NCBI GenBank assembly: GCA_001460835.1
Contig: CYKH01001596.1
Span: 1,684 to 41,674 of the forward strand
Length of the DNA: 39,991 nt
Direction: 5' to 3'
DNA from: Bodo saltans
Taxonomy: Eukaryota > Euglenozoa > Kinetoplastea > Eubodonida > Bodonidae
Below the pieces are notes generated by a model. That model was not told where the DNA came from and ran no database searches. It was given only the letters and a program-made list of their open reading frames with translations. A program made the translations under genes and the position numbers. Shown in pieces: positions 25,963-33,853 of the stretch; the stretch's first letter is position 1, and the number at the start of each line of letters is the position of its first letter.

Positions 25963-26757
25963 ATGGACACAAGTGAAAATATTCCGTGCAGCATTGACGG
26001 CTCTGCCTTTGGCCGTGTTGCTGGTGCTGATGTCACAAACTTGAAAGGTAAACACACTGCAGTCATTGCGAAACCGCATATTCGAGATAGAGGAAATGAT
26101 TGGCTGAGTGCCGCAGATGAAGTCGATGGATTCGAGTTGCCGAAGCATCGAGTGTCAACGTCAACTTCACGATTTGTGAATGTGCGCTATGTAGCAGATG
26201 GCTACGACGAACAATGGGTTGAGAAAATGAATGCTACGAGGCGAAAGGCGATCGCAGTGAAAGTTCAATTCAGTGTTCCCCTCGTAGAGAACATCTTCAC
26301 AGCCCTTGAGGTGCAGGCAGCATCAAAACCGTCAATCACCTTTCACCGCCTTCACTTGGATGCGAAGCAGCTTGAGGAGCTGTGTGCTGCTGGTGCCCCT
26401 TCGGCAGTTGGAGAGCAGGTGACTGAATATTGGAAAAGCAAGCGCCGAGCCAATGGTGGACTGCCCCTTATCGCTTCACTTGCCACCATCGATGATGCGC
26501 GCATGTGCACGGACGACGTACTTGGGGATTGCCCGCTCCCCTTTATGCCGCGAGAAGGAGACATGTACGCAACGCTCCAAGTTCCCGATGCACCGTGGCG
26601 CAAGCGTCATAGATTGGAGGAGTCGACGGTACGGCTGCAAGAGAGCTCTCGAACTCTTGCCGCAACAATACTCTTGAGGGAAGAGGCTCAATACGACCAC
26701 CTCAAGTTAACTCTGTTTGAGTTGGCTACCTTGCGAGCTGATGCATGGCAAGCTTAA
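25963..26757 (+). CDS. Enhancer-of-polycomb-like (EPL1/JADE/BRPF domain) candidate
   Basis: 264 residues. The middle resembles the EPL1 domain shared by Enhancer of polycomb, JADE and BRPF scaffolds of MYST histone acetyltransferase complexes. RYVADGYDEQWVEKMNATRR (75-94) has the YDxDExDxxWLExxN pattern, PLVENIFTALE (106-116) the FExLIDxLE helix, and VTEYWKSKRRANGGLPLIAS (153-172) the YWxxKRxxxxGxPLIxxL block. The three occur in the expected order and spacing. No PHD finger or bromodomain is present, so it would be a minimal EPL1-like subunit rather than JADE/BRPF. The N-terminal GFELPKHRVSTSTSRFVN segment also fits the chromatin-binding EPcA start. If right, it scaffolds a NuA4-like acetyltransferase. 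Confidence is moderate because no search was run. Confidence 0.55.
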   Translation: MDTSENIPCSIDGSAFGRVAGADVTNLKGKHTAVIAKPHIRDRGNDWLSAADEVDGFELPKHRVSTSTSRFVNVRYVADGYDEQWVEKMNATRRKAIAVKVQFSVPLVENIFTALEVQAASKPSITFHRLHLDAKQLEELCAAGAPSAVGEQVTEYWKSKRRANGGLPLIASLATIDDARMCTDDVLGDCPLPFMPREGDMYATLQVPDAPWRKRHRLEESTVRLQESSRTLAATILLREEAQYDHLKLTLFELATLRADAWQA

Positions 26758-26789
26758 TTTTTTCCTCTTTCTTTTTCTCACGTGTGCAG
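26756..26789 (+). promoter_or_regulatory. Predicted spliced-leader acceptor for phosphatidylserine decarboxylase
   Basis: ttttttcctctttctttttctcacgtgtgcag has AG at 26788-26789, starting on the stop codon of the previous gene. No ATG occurs before 26853. The in-frame ATG at 26745 lies inside the previous gene and is excluded. Confidence 0.7.
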
Positions 26790-26852
26790 CACCGACCTTC
26801 ACGCTGTCTGTCATCTCTCGTGCTGCTTTGTTTGCCATCGAAAAGTGTAAGG

Positions 26853-27899
26853 ATGGTATCCCACTCTGAGCGACCAACGTCAAAGACTGCGGGGGCCCGC
26901 AGCAAGACAATGCGCGCATTCCGTGCGTTGCGTGCGCTTCGCCCAGAGGCTGCGCTGAAGCTCCTTCCTCGTGTACGACGAGTTCAGGGCCTTGAAATGA
27001 TGCGCACCATTCGTCGACTAACGAAGTCATCCGGCAAGAAACGCACAATTGTGAAGCGGTTGCTGGGAGCGACGTTAAGCGCAGCTGCTTCCTTTTCCTT
27101 GATACCAGTCATTTATGCTTTGTCAACCTTGTGGCCAGAGGGAATGTCCAGTGCAAGTGCATTGTCGCTCAAAACACTTGGCTGCGTCCCGGCGAATGCG
27201 ATGTCCCGTTGGTTTGGGCGCTTTGCTGATAGCGATCGCATCCCCTACTTTGTTCATCAGCGAGAAATTCGGATGCTCATCAAGACGTATGGTATCGACA
27301 TCTCTGAGGTAGAGCATCCCCTTGACCATTATCACACCCTGCAAGAGTTCTTTTCTCGAAGACTACGACCCAATGCACGACCTCCCCACCCGTTGTGCCC
27401 ATTGGTGTCTCCGTGTGACGCTGAAGTGCTCCAAGTTGGCCGCATGACTAGTGACGATATGATCTTGCAAGTAAAAGGCGACACCTACGCCATGTCAACC
27501 CTCATGCAAACTACGAAACAGTTTTCCCCTCGTAAGCCGGGATTCGACCGCATCTACTTTCTGTTCCATCTCCGGCCACGTGATTACCATCGCTTTCACT
27601 CCCCAGCGGACATTGAAGTCATTGAGGCTGCGCACATTCCTGGTACGCTTCATCCTGTGACATATGCGTCCTCCAAGTGGATTCCTGGCCTCTTCGCCAA
27701 AAACGAGCGCGTGAGCTTGATGACAAAGTGGCAATTTGGTAACTTGGCATTTGTTCCTGTTGGGGCAACTTGCGTTGGATCGATCAGTCTGGGATTCGAT
27801 CCTCGAATTCGTACAAATAAAACCAGCAGCGTTCAAAATATTTTTTCCCTATTCCGCTTTGCTGCGGGGTCTTCCGAGGAACTGCAGAATGGGGGCGAG
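26853..27899 (+). CDS. PSD: Phosphatidylserine decarboxylase, 3' end lost in gap
   Basis: 349 residues visible before the N run. The enzyme makes phosphatidylethanolamine by decarboxylating phosphatidylserine in the mitochondrial inner membrane. An Arg-rich N-terminus (MRAFRALRALRPEAALKLL) fits a mitochondrial presequence, followed by a hydrophobic span near 70-90 (TLSAAASFSLIPVIYALSTL). The decarboxylase core follows: FFSRRLRPNARP, SPCDAEV (D189 of the catalytic triad), RDYHRFHSP (H246 and H249), VNERVSLMTKWQFGNL-like KNERVSL, and VGATCVGSISLGFDP. The LGST/GGST self-cleavage site that creates the pyruvoyl group should lie just after NGGE, inside the gap, so activity cannot be judged. Continuation of this frame beyond the gap is a different gene. 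Confidence 0.92.
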
Positions 27900-28199
27900 N
27901 NNNNNNNNNNNNNNNNNNNNNNNNNNNNNNNNNNNNNNNNNNNNNNNNNNNNNNNNNNNNNNNNNNNNNNNNNNNNNNNNNNNNNNNNNNNNNNNNNNNN
28001 NNNNNNNNNNNNNNNNNNNNNNNNNNNNNNNNNNNNNNNNNNNNNNNNNNNNNNNNNNNNNNNNNNNNNNNNNNNNNNNNNNNNNNNNNNNNNNNNNNNN
28101 NNNNNNNNNNNNNNNNNNNNNNNNNNNNNNNNNNNNNNNNNNNNNNNNNNNNNNNNNNNNNNNNNNNNNNNNNNNNNNNNNNNNNNNNNNNNNNNNNNN
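27900..28199. other. Assembly gap, 300 N
   Basis: Exactly 300 N, so the true length is probably unknown. It should hold the end of phosphatidylserine decarboxylase with its LGST-type processing site, its stop, the intergenic sequence and the acceptor site (and perhaps a few codons) of the ankyrin-TPR-RING gene. Confidence 0.98.
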
Positions 28200-28223
28200 T
28201 CTTTCTGTACTTTATTGGATGTG

Positions 28224-29540
28224 ATGGATATTGAGATACGGTGCAAGGTAGATCGATGTTTTGGTATTGACCGAGCTCAGGGTAAACTTTGGCTAGAATC
28301 TGCGCGGCAGGGTGATTTGGCCACACTTCGTTCTATCATTGACAGCCGCCGCCTGCTCGACGCCGACGCAGTATGGCGGCTTGTACACTACGATGGCCAA
28401 GGGACTTCATTCGGTTTCGTCGGCAACACGGCGTTACATTTTACATGCGCGAACGGAGATATGGTTGGTACTGAGCTCCTTGTTCACTCTGGTGCCAGCG
28501 TGAACTGCCAAAACAACGGGGGCTCCACACCACTCCACGCTGCCGTTGGGCATGGGTGCGCCGAGATTGTGGAGTACTTGCTACGGTGTGGAGCAAATTC
28601 TCACGTTGTCGACTGTTGCGGCGATTCACCAGATGAGGTGCTGCAGATGCTCCCTTCAAGGGGTGTCAGCTCTGCCAAGATCCGTAGAATGACAAATGCA
28701 CTTACCTTTCAGCGGCAGTTGGAGTCAATGACTGACCGCTCAGTATCCTCATGGGACGCTGCGGCTCTCAAGTCTGCAGGTGCTGCGATTGGGCTCGACA
28801 GCATTTTGGATCGCAACGAGCTGGTAACTGGGATTCAGACATTCATTGACAACAGCAAGTCAACACACGTCACTTGCAAATCCAATGACGACAATGCTAA
28901 GCAATTCTTGGACCAGGCAAGGCAACGCTACGCCCAACGCATGCAGAAAGCACTCGAGAATAGTGACGATGAGGACAACATCACTGCTCTGATGCTGAAA
29001 GACAAAGCCGAGGTTATGAAGGGCAAAGGTAACGCTTGTTTCAGTGCTGGAGACTTCTTAGGCGCAGTGAAGCACTATACCACAGCTTTGTCTTTGTGTC
29101 CTGGAGAGGCTGTATTCCATAGCAATCGCGCAGCAGCGTATTTGTCCCTCAGGAGGTACTACGAGGCGCTGAAGGACGCATCCACAGCGATGCACATGCG
29201 ACCGGAGTGGCCCAAGCCGTACCTTCGCGCATGCAGGGCTCTTCTTGGATTGGGGCGTCATTCCGATGCAGAATCGATGGCACTTCGTGGCCTTGAGCTT
29301 GTGCCTGACGACGTTGATTTCTCAGCTGTTTTGCTCGATGCGCGCCAGCAGCATGTCCAGCACTCTCGTATTTCTTCATCACAAGGAAAGAAACCTTGGT
29401 TTGATTGTGTATTATGCGAGAACAAGACGAGAGACCATGCTCAAACACCGTGCTGCGGCAAGCTTGTGTGCGGAACATGCTTGACACGAAAGGTTGTTGA
29501 CCGGTGTCCGCTGTGTGGCTTTGTTCATGGGGACTCATAA
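28224..29540 (+). CDS. Ankyrin-TPR-RING protein, likely chaperone-linked E3 ligase
   Basis: 438 residues from ATG 28224, the only in-frame Met before the ankyrin region; the true start may lie in the gap. Order: two to three ankyrin repeats at about 15-140 (GNTALHFTCANGDMVGTELL, GGSTPLHAAVGHGCAEIVEY), a linker, three TPRs at about 255-370, and a C-terminal RING-type finger. The TPRs carry every two-carboxylate-clamp residue: KGKGN (K and N), SNRAAAY (N), and WPKPYLR (K and R), the set that binds the EEVD tails of HSP70/HSP90. The finger reads CVLC, PCCGKLVCGTC, CPLC, the CCGK-variant RING. This suggests a ubiquitin ligase recruited by chaperones, analogous to CHIP but with RING in place of U-box and an ankyrin module added. 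Confidence 0.85.
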   Translation: MDIEIRCKVDRCFGIDRAQGKLWLESARQGDLATLRSIIDSRRLLDADAVWRLVHYDGQGTSFGFVGNTALHFTCANGDMVGTELLVHSGASVNCQNNGGSTPLHAAVGHGCAEIVEYLLRCGANSHVVDCCGDSPDEVLQMLPSRGVSSAKIRRMTNALTFQRQLESMTDRSVSSWDAAALKSAGAAIGLDSILDRNELVTGIQTFIDNSKSTHVTCKSNDDNAKQFLDQARQRYAQRMQKALENSDDEDNITALMLKDKAEVMKGKGNACFSAGDFLGAVKHYTTALSLCPGEAVFHSNRAAAYLSLRRYYEALKDASTAMHMRPEWPKPYLRACRALLGLGRHSDAESMALRGLELVPDDVDFSAVLLDARQQHVQHSRISSSQGKKPWFDCVLCENKTRDHAQTPCCGKLVCGTCLTRKVVDRCPLCGFVHGDS

Positions 29541-29604
29541 ACGACGAAACAACTCTTTGCATTCTAACAATCACTAACTATTGTTGAAGCTAAATGAACT
29601 GATC

Positions 29605-29627
29605 CGCTATTTTTCTGTGCCACATAG
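29605..29627 (+). promoter_or_regulatory. Predicted spliced-leader acceptor for the CCCH gene
   Basis: ctatttttctgtgccacatag gives AG at 29626-29627, with a second at 29629-29630, shortly before ATG 29635. The frame's first codon (29581) is TTG. Confidence 0.5.
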
Positions 29628-29634
29628 AAGCATA

Positions 29635-30804
29635 ATGATGATGATGAACGCAACTTCTGGGCGCTACTGCACTCGTGACGTCATCTCCGATCCCCCAACC
29701 TCAGTGATGGTTGTTCGTGATAGTGCCAACTTCCCCACCGGCGGAAGTGCTGACGTGTACACCATCGATGAGAGTGAGGTGGAGGTGACAGAGGGATGGG
29801 AGACGCGCTTCGGGAAGAGCCAGCTTTCCATTTGCTTCATGCACAGTTTTGGGAAGTGCTCGGGCCGCTGCAACAACAACCCCGCGACGTGCCACCAAAT
29901 CCACCTTCGCCGCCCTGCGTTAGACACATTGCGCAGCACGTACCGAAACCGCACACGAACATTGTTCAGCCGGACCATCAAAGCTCACCTCTCTGATGAC
30001 ATGCGCCAAGCCCTTTCCCGCATTGCCCGCAAAGAGCTGACATTAAAGTACCTTGAGTACCGTGCATCGGACGTCGAAGCTACTGATGGTCTCCAGAATT
30101 ACGAAGCCGCGTATCGCTCCTGGCTGCTATCACCTCCAGGCACCCCCGATCTTTTCCACGAAACCTGCGTGTTCCAGTGCCCCACGTTTGCTACCAGTGG
30201 AAGTTGTGCATCAGGTGAGCGGTGCCGGCACATTCACGGAGATGTTCGCAACGCGCAAGTGCGCGACCATATGGTTGCTAATGCGCTGCGCCAACTTGCG
30301 ATGCTTTCGGGAGCACCTGCAACATTTTCCGGCATGCCACCTCCTCCACCGTTCCAACCACCCATGCAAGCCCCCCAGCAGTTCTACTCACCAATGCCGT
30401 ACGTTGCGCCGCAGCAGCAACCGATGTACGTCATCCTCATGCCACAACAAGGAGGTCAAATCCCTCAAGCCCCTCAGTATGCACTCCCCCCACAGCAGCT
30501 CCAGGTATTGCCTCAACATCAGCCCATGTACTCTTACAACATGCCCCAGCACCAGTTTGTGCCGTTGCCCATGACCGCTCAGCCGATGCAGCTCGGCAAA
30601 TCGATGTCACCGGGAGATCGTTCCCCCGCCAGTATGACCCCTGACCGTATCACGGAGTCCAGCGAGACGTTCACGTCCGGAAACATGTGGGGCGATGAGC
30701 TGACGCAATCGATGAGGCCACAGGGTGTGACAGACTCCGATATTTTCCAAACGTTCCGCAGTCTTGCTGCTGGTAACGCCATTTTGTCGCCTCGTACTGA
30801 GTAA
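29635..30804 (+). CDS. CCCH zinc-finger RNA-binding protein
   Basis: 389 residues; four consecutive ATGs (29635-29646) make the precise start uncertain by three residues. Two CCCH-type fingers are visible. Finger 1, at about 67-90, is unusual: CFMHSFGKC, then SGRCNNNPATCHQIH. Finger 2, at 182-201, is canonical C-x8-C-x5-C-x3-H (CPTFATSGSCASGERCRHIH). The C-terminal half is Pro/Gln/Met-rich low complexity (QAPQQFYSPMPYV, QQQPMYVILMPQQ), typical of mRNA-binding regulators. In kinetoplastids such proteins (ZC3H20/21 and relatives) control mRNA stability, the main level of gene control. Resemblance to that group is a guess; CCCH class is clear. Its 3' UTR probably covers the long A/C-rich region that follows. 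Confidence 0.85.
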   Translation: MMMMNATSGRYCTRDVISDPPTSVMVVRDSANFPTGGSADVYTIDESEVEVTEGWETRFGKSQLSICFMHSFGKCSGRCNNNPATCHQIHLRRPALDTLRSTYRNRTRTLFSRTIKAHLSDDMRQALSRIARKELTLKYLEYRASDVEATDGLQNYEAAYRSWLLSPPGTPDLFHETCVFQCPTFATSGSCASGERCRHIHGDVRNAQVRDHMVANALRQLAMLSGAPATFSGMPPPPPFQPPMQAPQQFYSPMPYVAPQQQPMYVILMPQQGGQIPQAPQYALPPQQLQVLPQHQPMYSYNMPQHQFVPLPMTAQPMQLGKSMSPGDRSPASMTPDRITESSETFTSGNMWGDELTQSMRPQGVTDSDIFQTFRSLAAGNAILSPRTE

Positions 30805-31505
30805 GTCTACAATGAGTGTAGCATGACAAGTGCTCTATCTTCTCGCGAGTGACCAATCAAGATCCCAACAAGATCCGAACAAAAAACCCCCAAACACACA
30901 AAGCAAAAAACAAAACCAAACAAACCACAAAAGAAACAAACGAGCAAGCAAGCAACAATAATTCGCAAAAGAAAGCAGACCAATCAACAAATCCCCCAAA
31001 CGAATGAACACAAAGAACAAAAAAACCCAAGTAGAGTTGCAAATGAGAATACAAGTGGCATTTGCCGACACTAAATTGGAACAATCGAAGCAGATCAAAC
31101 AAGAAATGAACAACCACACACACACAACCGACAACAACGAATTTCAAGAGCTTGATCAGAACGTCGACAACCGTGGTTGCCGAGAAAATGACCGAACAAC
31201 CTCGAGAGATTGGAGGACTTGAGAGGTACTAGTATTTTTGGATGCCACAAGGCATCTGTTGCAGAGTGATCGTTCAAACAAACAAACGACTCCACGATTG
31301 CGTTCACGGTTGCACACCCCTCTCATCGCATCAGCTCGAACTAGTTTGGCGTGAATCTCAATTGCTGTTTGCTTAGCACCCCTCAGCGTGAATGTGAATG
31401 ACTATGTGTAGTGACCGGTAGTTGTAAGCAACTGTGCGTAAGGTTTGCATCACCGGTGAGTCGAAAGAAATTTACGTGCACCTATAGCGGTGCCTGAATC
31501 TATCA

Positions 31506-31555
31506 ATAGATCGCTGCCGACTCATGATGAATAGATCGCTGCCGACTCATGATGA
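31506..31555. repeat. 25-bp perfect tandem duplication
   Basis: atagatcgctgccgactcat followed by gatga occurs twice back to back, at 31506-31530 and 31531-31555. It lies about 70 bases upstream of the TM9SF start. Confidence 0.97.
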
Positions 31556-31583
31556 AGCACTGCATTGCAGTTAAGTGACACAG

Positions 31584-31621
31584 ATTGTTGTCTCGTCTAA
31601 CTTTCTTGCCAATACATAAAG
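31584..31621 (+). promoter_or_regulatory. Predicted spliced-leader acceptor for TM9SF
   Basis: attgttgtctcgtctaactttcttgccaatacataaag has AG at 31620-31621, two bases before ATG 31624. The frame also extends up to a TTG at 31585. Confidence 0.6.
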
Positions 31622-31623
31622 AG

Positions 31624-33684
31624 ATGTCAAAGCTCCTCGCCCTTACCGTCGCTTGTGCGTTGGCTGTGTCGACAGCCACGGCCTTCTACATCCCTGGAAT
31701 TAACCCAATTGCCTACGGTGACGGTGATGTAGTCAGCATTAACGTGAACGGCCTCCACAGTGTTACCAACGTGGTCCCTTACGACTTTTACGACGGTCCC
31801 TTCTGCCGCCCAGTGGTGCTCAGGTCTCGCCATGAGTCCATTGGAGAAATGCTGAGTGGTGATAACATCAAGAGCAGCCCGTATTTCGTCAACATGAACA
31901 CCGATAGCCAATGCCAGATGCTCAACTGCCCCACCGCGGACACCGTCATGACAGCAAAGAAGCTGAAGCAACTGGAAGTGTTGATTGAGAAGAATTACCG
32001 TGCCCACATGGTGATTGATAACCTTCCTGGATTCAACAACGGCACCCTGCCGTATCAAGGACGCTGCGTCAAGCAGATGAACACGTACAACTACCTCCGT
32101 GGCTTTGCCCTTGGATGGTCCAAAGAGTGCACAGGGGGGAAGACGTTGGTCAACAACCACCTTCACTTCACGATCCAATACCACCGCGTTGCAGGCACCG
32201 AGGCAAACGTGCTTTTTGACGCCGCAGTTGATGGAGTTGTTGAGGGGCAAAAGAAGAAGCAAAAGAAGGCAAAGAAGGAAGATGTCCCTCAAGGTGAAGA
32301 GGATAAGTTCCTTGTCGTGGGTGTCACCATTGAACCATTCAGTGTCGACTGGGGTACACCAACTTCTGACGGCAATGTTAACGATTGTAACGACGATTTC
32401 AACCCCCGCGCATCCAACGTGCGCCCATTGGTCGTAAACGAGGCCAACGCCGGCACTCGTATTTCATGGACGTATGGCGTGACGTGGGTGGAAGAGCCTA
32501 CGATCCGATGGGCGCACCGCTGGGACAGCTACCTGCACACCTCTGCTGCGGACACCAACGACCGCATCCACTGGTTGAGCATTGTGAACACCATGCTGAT
32601 TGTCTTGTGCTTGAGCTCGATGGTGGCACTCGTCATCCTGCGTGCTCTGAAGAAGGATCTCGCTCAGTACAACGCACTCCTTGACATTACGAAGGAGGAG
32701 CAATCGGAAGCCCATCACGAAGAGAGCGGCTGGAAAGTCGTTCATGGCGATGTATTCCGCGCCCCAAAACATCTTGCCCTCTACACGATTCTGACATCAT
32801 CCGGCGTTCAAATCATAGTGATGGTTGTCGCGACGCTTGTTGTTGCGTGTCTCGGCTTCGTGAGCCCCTCCAACCGTGGTGGCTTGATGAGCCTGCTGCT
32901 GCTGCTGTTCATCACGCAATCATTTGTTGCTGGATACTTTGCCGCTCGGATGTATACCAAGCTTGGCGGTGAGAAGACGTGGATGCTGATCTTCAAGGTT
33001 GGCATGTTCCTCCCAGCCGCCGCCATGACGGTGCTGGTGGCATGCAACATTGTCCTGCGCTCAGTCAACTCCAGTGGCTCTGTCCCAATCCGATCCCTCT
33101 GCGCGTTATTCGGCATGTGGGTGTTTGTTGCCCTGCCGCTGTCGTTCATTGGCGCATCTTTTGGGTACGGCCAGCCCCCGACTGCGCATGCGCGCAAGGT
33201 TAGCTCCATTCCTCGTCCGATCGACCCCACCAAGCAGCCCCTCATCCAAAGCAACTCCATTATTTTGGCGACCGGTCTTGTCCCTTTTGCTGCGTTGTTC
33301 CTCGAACTCAAGTTTATCTTGGCTTCCCTCTGGCAAGGTATGGTGTACTACGTCTTCGGTTTCCTAGCCGCAGTATGGATCCTGTGGGCAATTACGTGCA
33401 GCCTGACCAGCATCGTGGTCGTGTACCACCGACTATGCGCGGAGAACTACCACTGGTGGTGGATTGCGTTCGCAGCTCCCTCATCCTTCGGTTTGCACCT
33501 CTTCAGCTTCCTCGCCTACTACTTCTTCACCCAGCTTGCCATTCAATCTACTGCAGCGATGATCATCTACTTCTTGTATATGGCGTTTGTGACATTGCTG
33601 TACGTACTTTGCAGTGGCGCGATTGGTGCGCTGTCTTCGTGGCTGTTCGTTCACTTGATTTTTGCCAGTGTCAAGATTGACTAG
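31624..33684 (+). CDS. TM9SF: Transmembrane-9 superfamily (nonaspanin/EMP70) protein
   Basis: 686 residues. A signal peptide (MSKLLALTVACALAVSTATA) leads to the hallmark FYIPGINPIAYGDGDVVSIN and VVPYDFYDGPFC. Then comes a lumenal domain with an odd Lys-rich insert (EGQKKKQKKAKKEDVPQGEE) and WVEEPTIRWAHRWDSYL. Nine membrane spans occupy about residue 320 to the end, starting IHWLSIVNTMLIVLCLSSM and including the LYTILTSSGVQIIVMVVATL pair and the glycine-rich PFAALFLELKFILASLW span. It ends SVKID: a C-terminal K-x-D, the KxD/E signal that binds COPI and keeps nonaspanins in the Golgi. The family sorts membrane proteins with glycine-rich spans. Codon use is strongly C/G-ending. Confidence 0.95.
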   Translation: MSKLLALTVACALAVSTATAFYIPGINPIAYGDGDVVSINVNGLHSVTNVVPYDFYDGPFCRPVVLRSRHESIGEMLSGDNIKSSPYFVNMNTDSQCQMLNCPTADTVMTAKKLKQLEVLIEKNYRAHMVIDNLPGFNNGTLPYQGRCVKQMNTYNYLRGFALGWSKECTGGKTLVNNHLHFTIQYHRVAGTEANVLFDAAVDGVVEGQKKKQKKAKKEDVPQGEEDKFLVVGVTIEPFSVDWGTPTSDGNVNDCNDDFNPRASNVRPLVVNEANAGTRISWTYGVTWVEEPTIRWAHRWDSYLHTSAADTNDRIHWLSIVNTMLIVLCLSSMVALVILRALKKDLAQYNALLDITKEEQSEAHHEESGWKVVHGDVFRAPKHLALYTILTSSGVQIIVMVVATLVVACLGFVSPSNRGGLMSLLLLLFITQSFVAGYFAARMYTKLGGEKTWMLIFKVGMFLPAAAMTVLVACNIVLRSVNSSGSVPIRSLCALFGMWVFVALPLSFIGASFGYGQPPTAHARKVSSIPRPIDPTKQPLIQSNSIILATGLVPFAALFLELKFILASLWQGMVYYVFGFLAAVWILWAITCSLTSIVVVYHRLCAENYHWWWIAFAAPSSFGLHLFSFLAYYFFTQLAIQSTAAMIIYFLYMAFVTLLYVLCSGAIGALSSWLFVHLIFASVKID

Positions 33685-33853
33685 AGATAACGAGATGTAA
33701 GAAGTGTTTGTGTTCACATCTACCCCCATGATGTTCAGATTCGCGATGCTCAAGCACTCTCTCTTGCGCCAATGTTAAATTGACTATGAGTGAGCGCCAT
33801 CGAAGCTGGGTTCATTGATTTTGATTTGATTTTAAAAATAAATAAATAGTAAG

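Larger units (their letters stand above)
30805..31623 (+). other. Long gene-free region, A/C-rich with a tandem duplication
   Basis: The longest intergenic stretch in the window, about 820 bases, against 90-180 elsewhere. 30853-31140 is strikingly poor in T and G on the + strand (runs such as aaaaaaccccc, acaaaccac, aagcaagcaagcaac). 31140-31500 looks ordinary with no tRNA or snRNA signature recognised. A short open frame at 31004-31222 is compositional, not a gene. It probably supplies the 3' UTR of the CCCH gene and the 5' signal of TM9SF. Confidence 0.75.

Noticed and set aside
26745-29540. One 931-residue gene
   Set aside because: It runs through 300 N and starts inside the previous gene; the halves are a decarboxylase and an ankyrin-TPR-RING protein.
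30835-31147. Hydrophobic minus-strand frames over the same tract
   Set aside because: Complement of an A/C tract gives Phe, Leu, Val, Cys codons by composition; the minus strand holds no other gene here.
31004-31222. 72-residue frame in the A/C-rich region
   Set aside because: Composition (Asn, Lys, Gln, Thr) simply mirrors the A/C bias; no acceptor or family signal.
31380-31500. Possible small RNA gene (short inverted repeat caccggtg and nearby ccggt)
   Set aside because: No cloverleaf, box or terminator pattern could be assembled; the inverted repeat is only eight bases.
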